55,385 bases of DNA. Origin: Elusimicrobiota bacterium (GTDB lineage Bacteria; Elusimicrobiota; Elusimicrobia; UBA1565). Each line of letters opens with the position of its first letter. The stretch's first letter is position 1. Of this stretch, positions 1-10,412 are shown piece by piece. The notes below the pieces were generated by a model that had not been told where the DNA came from, did no database searches, and saw nothing but the letters and a program-made list of their open reading frames with translations. Location of the stretch: positions 1-55,385 of the forward strand of contig DMEZ01000024.1 of the NCBI GenBank assembly GCA_003450735.1, in the 5' to 3' direction. Made by a program: the position numbers and the translations under genes.

Positions 1-1109
1 TCGATCTTGAGCTTCTCCTGCTTGGAGAGGGCCTCGAGATAGCGGGAAGACCCGATGAGCCCCTCCTCCTCCCGGGCGAAGGCGATGAACACGTAGGTGG
101 CCTCGGTGTCCGCGTCCCGCAGGGCCTGGTAGAGGTTGGTCACCATGGCCGCACCCGTCCAGTTGTCGATGAGGCCGTAGCCGCCGTCGCCCTCCACCTT
201 GTCGTGGTGGCCGCCCACGACGACCACGCGGTCGGTCTTGCCCTTTTTGACGACGTAGATGTTGTTGTGCCCACGGCCCGCGTCCTGGAGTTTGATCTCC
301 TCGGGCGACGCGCCGGCCTGCTTGAAGAGCTCGACGACGGCGCGCTCGCGCTCGGCGTTGGTGAGGGGCGAGAGGGCCACCTCGTCGTGGAGCTCCTGGT
401 CGGGCGCGGGCGTGCTCCGCTCGCCCGTCCCCGAAGGCGCTTGGAAGCCGTAGGGGACGCCGGCGGCGGCCTCGGGTCTGGTCTTCTGGAGGCGGTAGGC
501 GACGGCGGCGTTGCCCTGGGTGAGGCCGGGGTGGAAGAGCCGCTCGGCGTAGGAGGCGAACTCCTCGGGGGTCGATCTGGAGCCGCTGAAGAACTGCGCA
601 AGGCGCCCTTCCGCCGGGCCCCTCTGGAAATCCTCATTGAGCTTCCGGAGGGACTCGAGTCCCGAGACCGCGGGCGCCAGCTGCTCGATCTTCTCGGCGG
701 CGGCGACGCCCTCGGCGCCCTGCGCCCGCAGGGCCGCCACGGCGGCGGCGCGCTTGACCGGGTCGACGAGGGCCGCGGTGAGGAAACGGGCCGCCTGGGA
801 TCCGGCGGAGAGGGTCTTCGCCTGGGGCGCGGTGGCGAGGGCGGCCTGGGCGAGGTACCTGGCCGGCGCGACCGGCTGAACGGAGGACAGGGAGGGCGAG
901 ACGGGCAAGCTCAAAGCGGAGCTGTCGAGGTGGAAATTGATGGCCGAGACGAAGCGCTGGGAGAGGGCGGCTCCGGAGGCGCCGACCGCGGCCGAGGCCG
1001 CGCCCAGCGGCGCGGAGGCCAGGGAGCCCGGCACGGTCTGCGCCAAGGCGGAGGTCGGGATGAGGACGGCGAGCGATAGGGAAACGAGCCTCGTGAAAGG
1101 TCTTTTCAT
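1..1109 (-). CDS. Secreted M28-family zinc peptidase, 3' end cut by window
   Basis: The gene starts at ATG 1109 and runs off the left edge, so 369 N-terminal residues are visible. Residues 1-23 form a signal peptide ending in TSALAQ. Residues about 24-215 are an Ala-rich propeptide-like region without recognisable motifs. The catalytic domain then shows M28 landmarks: GGHHDK (H-x-D zinc ligand and acid), LIDNWTG (bridging Asp) and AREEEGL (catalytic Glu and ligand Glu). The last metal ligands would lie outside the window. M28 enzymes are aminopeptidases or carboxypeptidases acting outside the cytoplasm. A 16-residue segment, GFQAPSGTGERSTPAP, just before the catalytic domain recurs at the C-terminus of the protein at 26208-27164. 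A TACACT hexamer ends 9 bases before the ATG. The family call is firm; substrate specificity is unknown. Confidence 0.85.
   Translation of the reverse strand, partial: MKRPFTRLVSLSLAVLIPTSALAQTVPGSLASAPLGAASAAVGASGAALSQRFVSAINFHLDSSALSLPVSPSLSSVQPVAPARYLAQAALATAPQAKTLSAGSQAARFLTAALVDPVKRAAAVAALRAQGAEGVAAAEKIEQLAPAVSGLESLRKLNEDFQRGPAEGRLAQFFSGSRSTPEEFASYAERLFHPGLTQGNAAVAYRLQKTRPEAAAGVPYGFQAPSGTGERSTPAPDQELHDEVALSPLTNAERERAVVELFKQAGASPEEIKLQDAGRGHNNIYVVKKGKTDRVVVVGGHHDKVEGDGGYGLIDNWTGAAMVTNLYQALRDADTEATYVFIAFAREEEGLIGSSRYLEALSKQEKLKI
402..449 (-). repeat. 48-nt in-frame repeat, copy 1 (GFQAPxGTGERxTPAP)
   Basis: This segment encodes GFQAPSGTGERSTPAP inside the M28 peptidase. It matches the segment at 26217-26264 at 42 of 48 bases, in the same reading frame and on the same strand, although the two host proteins are otherwise unrelated. 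It falls at the junction between the presumed propeptide and the catalytic domain, where an insertion would be tolerated. Confidence 0.7.
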
Positions 1110-1118
1110 CGTCTTATC

Positions 1119-1124
1119 AGTGTA
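1119..1124 (-). promoter_or_regulatory. Putative -10 element (TACACT) of the M28 peptidase
   Basis: TACACT on the minus strand ends 9 bases before the ATG at 1109, so initiation at the usual distance would give a leader of only about 3 bases. No convincing -35 is visible: the hexamer at the right spacing matches only 3 of 6 bases. Confidence 0.35.
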
Positions 1125-1218
1125 AGGCTTGGGCGCGCTCTTGGACAGAGCGTTTCAGCCCAGATCCCTCGCCGGCAGAGGGCCCAGCGGAAAGTCCCCT
1201 TTGGGCCTGACTTTCTAT

Positions 1219-1247
1219 TTGACAATCTTCCGGGCTTGGCATACACT
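1219..1247 (+). promoter_or_regulatory. Sigma-70-type promoter TTGACA-17-TACACT
   Basis: A perfect -35 (TTGACA, 1219-1224), a 17-base spacer and TACACT (1242-1247) precede the heptad-repeat protein gene. The start of transcription is predicted near 1254. An AGGAG at 1251-1255 would then lie mostly upstream of the transcript. Confidence 0.75.
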
Positions 1248-1271
1248 GTCAGGAGCACGGGGGTGCTATCG

Positions 1272-2219
1272 ATGAAGAAGAGCTTTTGGTTCGTTTTCGC
1301 GCTGGCCGCCGGCCTCTGCGCCGGCGCGTACGCGCAGTCGGACAATGCTTCCAAGGACAAGGAGCCCGTCCCGGCCAACGAGAACGCCCAGGGGGGCCTG
1401 GACAACGCGGGCAAACAGATCAAGCCGAAGAAGGCTCACCCGGGGCTCAATCGAGATAAGCGGGAGGACCGCCGCGACAGGCGCGAAGACGTGCGCGACC
1501 GCGGCGAGGACAAGGTCGACCGCCGTGAGGACGTCCGTGACCGGGCCGAGAACAAGGTCGACCGCCGCGAGGACATCCGCGACCGCAACGAAGACAAACG
1601 CGACCGCGCCGAAGACCGCCGCGACAAGCGCGAGGACATCCGAGACGCCAAGCACGAAGGCGGCAAGTGGGACAAGATCGAGGACAAGCTCGACAAGCGC
1701 GAAGACCGCCGCGACAAGCGCGAGGACGTGCGCGACCGCGGCGAGGACAAGCGCGATCGCCGCGAAGATGTCCGCGACCGGAGCGAGAACCGGCGCGACC
1801 GGAGCGAGGATGTGCGCGACCGGAATGAGAACCGGCGTGACCGGCGCGAAGACGTGCGCGACCGCAAAAACGGCCCCCGGCCCGGCATGGGCGGGGAAGG
1901 CGCGGGCCCCCGGCCCGGCATGGGCGGTCGGCGTCCCGGCATGGGTGGCGAGGGCGGAGAAGGGCGTCCTGGCATGGGCGGCCGGCGTCCCCCGATGGGC
2001 GGGGAGGGCGGCGAAGGCGGCGGGCGCGGCCAGGGCGGCGGCGTGGGCTTCGGCGGCGGCCACGGGCAGGGCAAGGGCCAAGGCCAGGGCACCGGCTTCG
2101 GAGGCGGTCAGGGCCAGAACAAGGGCCAGGGCCGCGGGTCGGGCTTCGGCGGCGGCCAGGGCCAGAACAAGGGCCAGGGCGGCGGCGCCGGCAAGAAAGG
2201 CGGCGGCCGCAGGCGCTAA
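1272..2219 (+). CDS. Secreted protein of charged DRREDVR heptads with Gly-rich tail
   Basis: The protein has 315 residues. Residues 1-22 are a signal peptide (MKKSFWFVFALAAG...AYAQ). A short linker leads into about 20 tandem heptads of the form D-(R/K)-x-E-(D/N)-x-R (DRREDVR, DRGEDKV, DRNENRR), interrupted once by AKHEGGKWDKIEDKL. The rest is PRPGMGG and GGQGQNKGQG repeats. Alternating acidic and basic residues every 3-4 positions suggest a solvent-exposed single alpha helix rather than a hydrophobic coiled coil; the tail should be disordered. ATG 1272 was chosen because it opens the signal peptide directly; GTG 1263, seven bases after an AGGAG, is an in-frame alternative. Strong promoter upstream, strong terminator downstream, so the gene is monocistronic. 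No function is recognised; a cell-surface, periplasmic or mineral/nucleic-acid-binding role is speculation. Confidence 0.8.
   Translation: MKKSFWFVFALAAGLCAGAYAQSDNASKDKEPVPANENAQGGLDNAGKQIKPKKAHPGLNRDKREDRRDRREDVRDRGEDKVDRREDVRDRAENKVDRREDIRDRNEDKRDRAEDRRDKREDIRDAKHEGGKWDKIEDKLDKREDRRDKREDVRDRGEDKRDRREDVRDRSENRRDRSEDVRDRNENRRDRREDVRDRKNGPRPGMGGEGAGPRPGMGGRRPGMGGEGGEGRPGMGGRRPPMGGEGGEGGGRGQGGGVGFGGGHGQGKGQGQGTGFGGGQGQNKGQGRGSGFGGGQGQNKGQGGGAGKKGGGRRR
1453..1866 (+). repeat. 21-nt tandem repeat encoding heptads
   Basis: Degenerate 21-base units (core cgcgacc-gcgaggac) encode about 20 consecutive seven-residue repeats. The DNA is diverged between units while the charge pattern is kept, so selection appears to act on the protein. 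Confidence 0.75.
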
Positions 2220-2240
2220 GAAGATCTTTCCAAGCAGATG

Positions 2241-2271
2241 GCGAGGGGCGGCCGAAAAGGCCGCCCCTCGC
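2241..2271 (+). terminator. Strong hairpin terminator, possibly bidirectional
   Basis: A perfect 13-bp stem (gcgaggggcggcc / ggccgcccctcgc) with a 5-base loop (gaaaa) is followed by tcatttt. It starts 21 bases after the stop codon of the heptad-repeat gene and lies between convergent units. Confidence 0.8.
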
Positions 2272-2339
2272 TCATTTTGAACTCAACATTAGAAACTGCG
2301 CACTGTCGTGCCGTGGTTCAGCGTTGCGGTGCGTTGTTG

Positions 2340-2359
2340 AGCATTCTGCGCAGAATGCT
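2340..2359. repeat. 20-bp perfect palindrome
   Basis: AGCATTCTGCGCAGAATGCT is its own reverse complement. It lies in the 204-base gap between two convergent genes (1272-2219 and 2424-3737), where no promoter is needed. It could be a protein-binding site or a cruciform; nothing else is recognised in this gap besides the terminator. Confidence 0.5.
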
Positions 2360-2423
2360 GATAACCACAAATCCCTGGTCTGCAGACTGCCGCGACGTGG
2401 CGCATCGTGAGGGCGCAGCGTCT

Positions 2424-3737
2424 CTATTTCTTCGCGACCCTGAGCTTGAGCCCCCGCACCGCTTGGACCACCACCGCCGTGCCGGCCTCGATGGGGCCGC
2501 TCTCGGACTCCGCGTCCCAGAGCTCGCCGCCCACCTCGACCTTGCCGGAGGGGTCGAGCCGCGCCATCGCCTTCCCCTCCTGGCCGATCATCCCCTCGTC
2601 GCCCGTGACCACGGGCCGGTTGTAGGCCCGCATCACGACCCACGAAAGCACGGCCACGAGCGCGAGCAGCCCGCCCAGGGTGCTCGAGATGATGCTCCAC
2701 GACACCGCCAGCCCGCCCGCGGCGTTATGCTGGAAGAGCATGAGGACCCCCAATAGGAAGGATGCGATGCCGCCCAAAGCCAGCATCCCGTAGCTCGTGA
2801 TCTTGATCTCGAGCAAAAGCATGATCATGCCGAGCAGGATCAGCAGGACCCCGGCGTAGCTCGCCGAGAGGGTCTGGAAGGAGTAGAAGCCCAGGATGAG
2901 CGACACCGCCCCGACGATGCCGGGCAGGATGAGGCCGGGATTGTAGAGCTCGATGAAGAGGCCCGCGGCGCCGAGGCTCATGAGGATCATGGCGACGTTG
3001 GGGTCGCTCAAGGTCGCGAGCCATCTCTGCCGGCGGGTCATGTCGTAGCGCTCGAGGACCGCCCCGGCCGTGCGAAGAGGCTTGTCGAAATCCGCCAGCT
3101 TCCTGCCGTCGACGGCCTTGAGCAGGTCCTCGAGGCTCGCGGCTTCCAGGTCCACGACCTTGATCGCCACGGCCTCGGAGGCCTGGATGGAGGTGCTCAC
3201 GCTCACCGCCTGGACGGCCCACGCCTCGTTCCTGCCCCGCTTATGCGCGATGGACTTGAGGTAGGCCGAGGCGTCCGAGGCCATCTTGGCCTCCATCGTA
3301 TCGTCCTTCTTCTCCTTCTTGTCGCCCGACCCCGGCAAACCGCCGCCGCCGATCAGGACCGGGTGCGCCGCGCCGATATTGGTGCCCGGGGCCATCGCCG
3401 CGACGTGCGCGGCCATCGTGATGAAGACGCCCGCGGAAGCGGCCCTTGCCCCAGCCGGCTGCACGTAGACGATGACCGGCACCCGGGAAGCAAGGATCGC
3501 CTTGATGATGAGCCTCATGGAGGGGTCGAGCCCGCCCGGGGTGTCGAGCTGGATGACGAGGGAATCCGCGCCGCGCTTCTCGGCCTCGGCCACGGCCCCT
3601 TCCAGGTACTCGGCCGAGACGGGGCTGATGACCCCGCTGAAGGTCGCGAGCAGGGCTTTCGGCGGCGGCGGCGCAGCCGCCGGCTTCGCGGCGGAAGCCG
3701 GCGCACCGAGCAGGAGCGCCAACAGGAGGCCCCTCAC
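2424..3737 (-). CDS. nfeD: NfeD-type membrane-bound ClpP-class serine protease
   Basis: The protein has 437 residues and starts at GTG 3737, overlapping the lepB stop by GTGA. A signal peptide (residues 1-17) and a Pro-rich linker precede a ClpP/crotonase-fold protease domain (about 28-250). That domain has the LDTPGGLDPSM turn and the nucleophile context ARAASAG (Ser101). A Lys in the following SIAHKRGRN region may complete a Ser-Lys dyad. Four or five membrane segments (about 265-395) follow, then a C-terminal OB-fold-like NfeD domain (GMIGQEGKAMARLDPSGKVEV). Family members cleave or manage membrane proteins such as stomatins; no stomatin gene is adjacent here. It is the last gene of the hpf-to-nfeD run and is probably translationally coupled to lepB. 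Confidence 0.88.
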   Translation of the reverse strand: MRGLLLALLLGAPASAAKPAAAPPPPKALLATFSGVISPVSAEYLEGAVAEAEKRGADSLVIQLDTPGGLDPSMRLIIKAILASRVPVIVYVQPAGARAASAGVFITMAAHVAAMAPGTNIGAAHPVLIGGGGLPGSGDKKEKKDDTMEAKMASDASAYLKSIAHKRGRNEAWAVQAVSVSTSIQASEAVAIKVVDLEAASLEDLLKAVDGRKLADFDKPLRTAGAVLERYDMTRRQRWLATLSDPNVAMILMSLGAAGLFIELYNPGLILPGIVGAVSLILGFYSFQTLSASYAGVLLILLGMIMLLLEIKITSYGMLALGGIASFLLGVLMLFQHNAAGGLAVSWSIISSTLGGLLALVAVLSWVVMRAYNRPVVTGDEGMIGQEGKAMARLDPSGKVEVGGELWDAESESGPIEAGTAVVVQAVRGLKLRVAKK

Positions 3738-4723
3738 CGGATGCCTCCCATGCGGGAGGGCGGCCAGTACTTCACCCACGCCTTCCCCTTCAGGTACTTC
3801 TTCTGCACCGGGCCCCAGTAGCGGCCGTCGCAGGAGCGGTCGCGGTTGTCGCCCATCATCAGGTAGGCGTCGGGCGGCACCACGATGGGTCCGAACTGGT
3901 CGCGCATCCCGTCGCCCAGCTTGTGGTCGAGCTGGCGGCCCTCCCAGAGCAGCTGGTACTGCTCGTTCGAGATGGGGAAGGGCGGCTTGGGGTGGCGCGC
4001 CGGGTCGAGGAACTGCACGTAGGGCTCCGCCCCCAAAGGCTTGCCGTTGATGAAGACCTCCCCCGCCCGGATCTCCACCCGGTCGTCGGGCAGGCCGACG
4101 ACGCGCTTGATGAAGTCCTTGCCGTGCTGGACGCTGCCGCAGTGCTCCTCGTTGACGTCCTCGGTGGGGAAGCGGAAGACGACGATGTCGCCGCGCTGGA
4201 CCTGCCGAAGCGCCAGCACCCGCTTGTCGGTGAAGGGGATCTTCAGCCCGTAGATGAACTTGTTGACGAAGAGGTGGTCGCCGATGCGCAGGGTGTTCTC
4301 CATGGACCCCGAGGGGATCTTGAAGGCCTGGACGACGAAGTACATGAGCACCGCGGCCAGCAGGACCGCGGAGAACACCGTCTCGGCCCACTCCATGTCC
4401 TCGTTGAGGAAGTGGCGCCGCTCCTCGGCCTTCCCCGCGCCCGACCATGCGCGCCAGACGCCGAAGAGCCCCAGCACCCCCGCGCCGCAGAGCGCGGGGA
4501 CCAGCTGGCGCAGGGAGAAGAGCCCGCCGGGAGCCGAGAAGCGCCGGCTCTCCATGGAGAGGACGGCCACGAGCGTGACGGAGAAGCCGGCCAGGGCGAG
4601 GAAGAGGGCGTGCCAGACCACGGCCAGCCAGCGCTGGTCCAGCTTGCCGTCCTCCGTCCACCGGTGGGAGAGCCAGGCGTAGATCCCCATGGCGATGCCG
4701 ATGACGAACAGTCTTTCTTCCAT
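3734..4723 (-). CDS. lepB: Signal peptidase I
   Basis: The enzyme removes signal peptides from exported proteins at the outer face of the inner membrane. It has 329 residues. Four hydrophobic segments (about 5-19, 38-56, 72-90 and 117-135) precede the catalytic domain. The nucleophile lies in PSGSM (Ser140) and the general-base Lys in DFIKRVVG (Lys206); box-E MGDNRDRSCDGRYWG is intact. The N-terminal membrane part is longer than the one or two segments common in the family. It follows lepA with a 15-base gap and overlaps nfeD. The lepA-lepB pairing is also classic in proteobacteria. This window encodes many signal-peptide proteins that would be its clients. Confidence 0.95.
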   Translation of the reverse strand: MEERLFVIGIAMGIYAWLSHRWTEDGKLDQRWLAVVWHALFLALAGFSVTLVAVLSMESRRFSAPGGLFSLRQLVPALCGAGVLGLFGVWRAWSGAGKAEERRHFLNEDMEWAETVFSAVLLAAVLMYFVVQAFKIPSGSMENTLRIGDHLFVNKFIYGLKIPFTDKRVLALRQVQRGDIVVFRFPTEDVNEEHCGSVQHGKDFIKRVVGLPDDRVEIRAGEVFINGKPLGAEPYVQFLDPARHPKPPFPISNEQYQLLWEGRQLDHKLGDGMRDQFGPIVVPPDAYLMMGDNRDRSCDGRYWGPVQKKYLKGKAWVKYWPPSRMGGIR

Positions 4724-4738
4724 AGCTCGCGATGTCCT

Positions 4739-6531
<1,793 letters not shown>

Positions 6532-6535
<4 letters not shown>

Positions 6536-8256
6536 GAGTCGAGGGCCGCGAGGACCCGGCGGACCGCGTCCGAGTCGGCCTGCGCGGCGGCCTGCTGGAC
6601 GGCCTCCCGGGTGCGCTCCAGGCTCATGCGGCGGATGATCTGCTTGATCCTCAGGAACATGCGCGAGGACACCGACAGCGCGTCCACGCCCAGGCCGACC
6701 AGGAGCCCCGCGGCCTTGGGGTCGGAGGCCATCTCGCCGCAGACCGTGACGGTCTTGCCGCGCTTGTGGGCCGTCTCGACGATCTCGCGCAGGACGCGCA
6801 GGACGGCCGGGTGGAAGGGGTCGTAGAGGTGGGCCACGTCCTCGTTGACCCGGTCCACCGCCAGCAGGTATTGGATGAGGTCGTTGGTCCCCACCGAGAC
6901 GAAGTCGGCCTCCTCGAGCAGGGCGTCGAGCGTGAGCGCCGCGGCGGGGATCTCGACCATGATGCCCAGCTCGACCTTCTTGTTGACCGGGGTTCCCTCG
7001 GCGCTCAGCTCCTGGACGGCCTGCTGGAAGACGCGCCGCGCGCTCTGGATCTCGCGCAGGGTGGTGACCATGGGGAGCATGATCTTCACCTTCCCCGAAC
7101 CCGCCGCCCGGAGGATGGCGCGGAACTGGGTCTTGAGCAGCTCCGAGTGCCTCAGGAACAGCCGGATGCCGCGCAGCCCGAGGAACGGGTTCTGCTCGTT
7201 CTTGGAGGTCTCGAGCCCCAAGTGCGCGGTCCGGTCGCCGCCGATGTCGGCCGTGCGGATGACGAGGGGCAGGCCGTCGAACGCCCGCGCGGCGGCGAGG
7301 TAGGCCTTCGTCTGCTCGTCTTCGGCGGGGGCGGAGGTCCGGTTGAGGAAGAGGTACTCGGTGCGGAAGAGGCCGATCCCGTCCGGCTTGAGGGCCGCCA
7401 CGGTCTTCAGCTCGTCGATCCCGTCCAGGTTGACCATCATCTTGACCTTGTGGCCGTCGGCGGTGAGAGCGGGAGCGCCGCGCAAGGCGTCGAGGGCCTC
7501 CTCTTCCTTGAGGGCGTCGATGCGCGCCTTCTGGTACTTGGTCACGGCCTCGGGGCTGGGGTGGATGATGATCAGGCCCTGGTCCCCGTCGAGGATGAGC
7601 TCGTCGCCGGTCTTGATGCGGTGGCTCGCGTCCGAGAGCCCGACCACGGCGGGGATCTTCATGCTCTGGGCGAGGATGGCCGTATGGCTCGTCTTGCCCC
7701 CCAGGTCCGTCACGAAGCCGAGCACGTCGCTCTCCCGGAGGTTCAAGGTGTCGGAGGGCAAAAGGTTGCGGGCCACCAGGATGGCGGGCGCCCGGATGCC
7801 GGAGAGCGTCTTCTTCTCCTGCTTCATCAGGTGCGAGAGCAGGCGCTTGCCCACGTCGAAGAGGTCGTGGCGGCGCTCGCGGAAGAACTCGTCCTGGATC
7901 TTCTCGAAGGCCCGGTTGATCCGCTCGAGGGCCTCGGAGAGGGCGAACTCGGCGTTCACCCTTTCTTCGGCGATGCGGCGAGAGACGTCCTTGGTGATGA
8001 GCGGGTCCGAGAGGATGAGGCGGTGGGTGTCGATGAGCTTGGCGTGCTCCTTGCCGAGCATCTTGAGCACCTTGGCCTCGGTCTGGTCCAGGTCCCGGAA
8101 GGTGGCGTCGATGGCCCCCTTGAAGCGCTTGACTTCCTGGCGCACGCTTTCCGGCGGGATCTCCACGCGGCTGACGACGATCTCCTCCGGCTCGACCGTG
8201 TACGCCTTGCCGATCGCGATGCCGGGGCTCGCCGCCACGCCTTTGATGACGATCAC
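6532..8256 (-). CDS. ptsI: PTS enzyme I (phosphoenolpyruvate-protein phosphotransferase)
   Basis: The enzyme takes phosphate from PEP onto a histidine and passes it to HPr. It has 574 residues. An N-terminal HPr-binding/phosphohistidine domain carries GGKTSHTAI (His191). The C-terminal PEP-binding barrel has IRTADIGGD, FRTEYLFLNR, KIMLPMV and the CGEMASDP cysteine loop. The start is GTG 8256, preceded by GAGGA at suitable spacing and placed 3 bases after the HPr stop. No extra GAF or EIIA domain is present, so this is ordinary sugar-PTS EI rather than the PtsP type. Confidence 0.96.
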
Positions 8257-8259
8257 GCT

Positions 8260-8538
8260 TCAGTCCTCATCGAATTTCTTCCGGAAAAGCTCCTCGATCT
8301 TGGCCAGGGCCGCTTCCTCGTCCGGGCCGTCCACCGTGATCTGGACCTTCTCGCCGAACGCCGCGGCGAGCATCATCAGCCCCATCACGCTCTTGCCGTT
8401 GACGACGACCTCCTCCCCGTCCATCAGCTTGCTGACCTTCACGTCGGCCTGGAAGCGCGAGCTCGTCTGGACGAAGAGCGAGGCGGGCCGGGCGTGCAGG
8501 CCGAGCTTGGGGGTGATGGCCAGCGTCTTCTTCTTCAC
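8260..8538 (-). CDS. ptsH: HPr phosphocarrier protein
   Basis: The protein has 92 residues. GLHARPA gives the phosphoacceptor His15. NGKSVMGLMML gives Ser50, equivalent to the regulatory Ser46 phosphorylated by HPr kinase. That kinase is encoded upstream in the same run, so the site is expected to be functional. The start is GTG 8538, overlapping the EIID stop (GTGA). HPr passes phosphate from EI to EIIA. Confidence 0.95.
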   Translation of the reverse strand: MKKKTLAITPKLGLHARPASLFVQTSSRFQADVKVSKLMDGEEVVVNGKSVMGLMMLAAAFGEKVQITVDGPDEEAALAKIEELFRKKFDED

Positions 8539-9305
8539 GCGGGCCTCGCGAGGGCCAGGACCGTGCCGGCGGCCGCCAGGCCGAGATAGAGGTTCGCCGC
8601 GCTCAAGCCCCGGGCCTTGAGGGCGAAGCAGGCGGCCAGCACCGCCAGGTTCCAGGGGGAGAACGCGCCCCAGGGCGGGACGAGCAGGGCCGCGGCCGTG
8701 CAGAGCCCCGCCAGGGCCAAGCCTGCCGCCCGCAGGGCCGCCGCGGCCTCCTTCCAGCGGTAGCGGGCCAGCTCTGCCGGAAGCCGCTCCTGCCAGGCGT
8801 GCCCCAGGCGCGGCCCTTCCCAGCGCACCCAGAGCACCGGGATGTTGAAGAGGGCCAGGTAGAGCCCGCAGCCGGCCAGCACGGGGTGGGGCAGGCCGAG
8901 CGTCCAGAACAGCCCCCACGCCGCCACCGCCGCGGCCGCGCAGGCCGGCTTGAGAGCCCCCCAGAACAGACTGTCCCCCACGGCCGCGAGGGTCGAGGCC
9001 AGGGTCTTCTTGACGGCGCTCAAGCGGGCCTGGGCGGCGGCCCGCTCGGCCGCCGGCGTCTTGGCCAGGCGCTCCTCGAGGCCGCCGACGACCCCGAGGA
9101 CGAGCCCGGCCATGTAGGGCTGGGTGTTGAAGAACTCCAGGTGGCGCAGGGCCGCCGCGGCCCGGTCGTCTTGGTCGGGGTAGATGCGCTCGAGCCAGGG
9201 CTCCAGCGCGTACAGGAAGCCCAGGTTCTGCATCCGCTCGAAGCTCCAGCATGCCTGCATGAAAAAAGACCTCTTGAACATCCGGACCTGCAGCTCCCGG
9301 TCCAT
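8535..9305 (-). CDS. PTS mannose/sorbose-class EIID membrane component
   Basis: The protein has 256 residues and starts at ATG 9305, sharing one base with the EIIC stop (TGATG). It opens with a charged amphipathic stretch typical of EIID (MFKRSFFMQACWSFERMQNLGFLYALEPWL) and has GDSLFWGALKP, a family hallmark. Several Ala/Leu-rich membrane segments follow. It is somewhat shorter than the typical 270-300 residues. With EIIC it forms the translocation channel. The transported sugar cannot be read from the sequence. Confidence 0.88.
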   Translation of the reverse strand: MDRELQVRMFKRSFFMQACWSFERMQNLGFLYALEPWLERIYPDQDDRAAAALRHLEFFNTQPYMAGLVLGVVGGLEERLAKTPAAERAAAQARLSAVKKTLASTLAAVGDSLFWGALKPACAAAAVAAWGLFWTLGLPHPVLAGCGLYLALFNIPVLWVRWEGPRLGHAWQERLPAELARYRWKEAAAALRAAGLALAGLCTAAALLVPPWGAFSPWNLAVLAACFALKARGLSAANLYLGLAAAGTVLALARPA

Positions 9306-9925
9306 CAGCGGCCCCGCGCCAGCGCGTGCATCAGCACCGCCGAGGCGAGCCAGGGCGACCAGTCGAAGGCGGCCATCAGGCCCCTCTGCAGGGCGCTCGG
9401 CAGGGCGCCCCAGAGCCCTCCGACCGCCGGGCCCAGAAGGGCGACCGAGAGGTAGATGAAGGCCGCGACGGCCAGCGCGTACGTCCCGACCGACCGGAAC
9501 AGCAGCCCCGCCCAGGGCACGCGCCGCGCGGAGCGGAGGCTCCGCTCCGCCTCCTGCGACAGGGCGGCCCGCCGGTCGCGCAAAAGCCTCTCCAGCGCCG
9601 AAACCCCCAGCCCCAGGGCCAGCCCCGCCGGCAGGGCCGCCGCCGGGGGCAGGGCCTCGGGCCCCGCGCAGAGCAGCACGGCGCAGACGGCGCCCACGGT
9701 GCCGTTCATCGGCACGAAGGAGCCGACCGGCGAGGCCTCGAGCGAGAGCGCCTCGAAGACCGCCCCGAACGCGACGCCGGTGAAGCCCGCGCCCAGCGCC
9801 GCGCCGACCAGCGGGCCCGCCACCACCGGGCGGGAGAGCATCCACTGTCCCACGTAGACCCCGTCGGTCTCCAGCAGGGCGGTGAGACCGCTCAGCGCCG
9901 GCAGCACCCAGAGGTACCACCCCAT
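9305..9925 (-). CDS. PTS mannose/sorbose-class EIIC membrane component
   Basis: The protein has 206 residues, short for EIIC (usually 250-270), but with the family pattern: LETDGVYVGQWMLSRPVVAGPLVGAALG followed by FEALSLEASPVGSFVPMNGTVGAVCA. About six hydrophobic segments are visible. It begins on the base directly after the EIIB stop. The shortness may mean a reduced C-terminal membrane region. Function in transport is inferred from the complete EIIA-EIIB-EIIC-EIID set. Confidence 0.85.
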   Translation of the reverse strand: MGWYLWVLPALSGLTALLETDGVYVGQWMLSRPVVAGPLVGAALGAGFTGVAFGAVFEALSLEASPVGSFVPMNGTVGAVCAVLLCAGPEALPPAAALPAGLALGLGVSALERLLRDRRAALSQEAERSLRSARRVPWAGLLFRSVGTYALAVAAFIYLSVALLGPAVGGLWGALPSALQRGLMAAFDWSPWLASAVLMHALARGR

Positions 9926-10411
9926 TCAGCGCCCCTCTTCCAGCAGGGGCGTCACGTCCTCGCTGCGCTCGGAGGGCACGGCGCGGCCCTCGAGCTTCAC
10001 GCCGCGGGCGGCGATGGCCCGCAGGGCCTGCTTGTCGTCCTCGCTGAGGAAGATGGCCCGGCCGATGCGCATCCTCCCGGCCTCGTGGTGCATGCCCCCC
10101 ACGTTGACCGATCGGAATTCGGCGCCCCCTTCCAGCAGGGCCAGGACCTCGGCGGGGCCGGGGGCCAGGACCAGGGCGGCTTCCGGCGAGGACGCGGCGG
10201 CGCGCACGGCGGCCTGGGCCTCCTCCGGGGGCAGCACCTCCAGGGCGACCTCCTCCGGCAAAGCGAGGCGCATGAGCTGGCGCTGCATCTCGTCGGCGGC
10301 AGCGGCGGCGGAAACGACGATGACGCGGCGGCACTGCAGCACCGGCAGCCAGCCCTCCACCACCTGTCCGTGGATGAGCCGGTCGTCGATGCGCACCAGG
10401 GCGAGCGGCAT
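9926..10411 (-). CDS. PTS mannose/sorbose-class EIIB
   Basis: The protein has 161 residues. The N-terminal motif LVRIDDRLIHGQVVEGW carries the phosphorylated His14. GGMHHEAGR and the LSEDDKQAL helix are typical of this EIIB family. It takes phosphate from EIIA and gives it to the incoming sugar at EIIC/EIID on the cytoplasmic face. It starts 1 base after the EIIA stop. Confidence 0.92.
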   Translation of the reverse strand: MPLALVRIDDRLIHGQVVEGWLPVLQCRRVIVVSAAAAADEMQRQLMRLALPEEVALEVLPPEEAQAAVRAAASSPEAALVLAPGPAEVLALLEGGAEFRSVNVGGMHHEAGRMRIGRAIFLSEDDKQALRAIAARGVKLEGRAVPSERSEDVTPLLEEGR

Positions 10412-10412
10412 C

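Noticed and set aside
1453..1866. Regularly repeated 21-base units that look array-like
   Set aside because: Not a CRISPR array: units are contiguous without spacers, vary between copies and encode an in-frame protein heptad.
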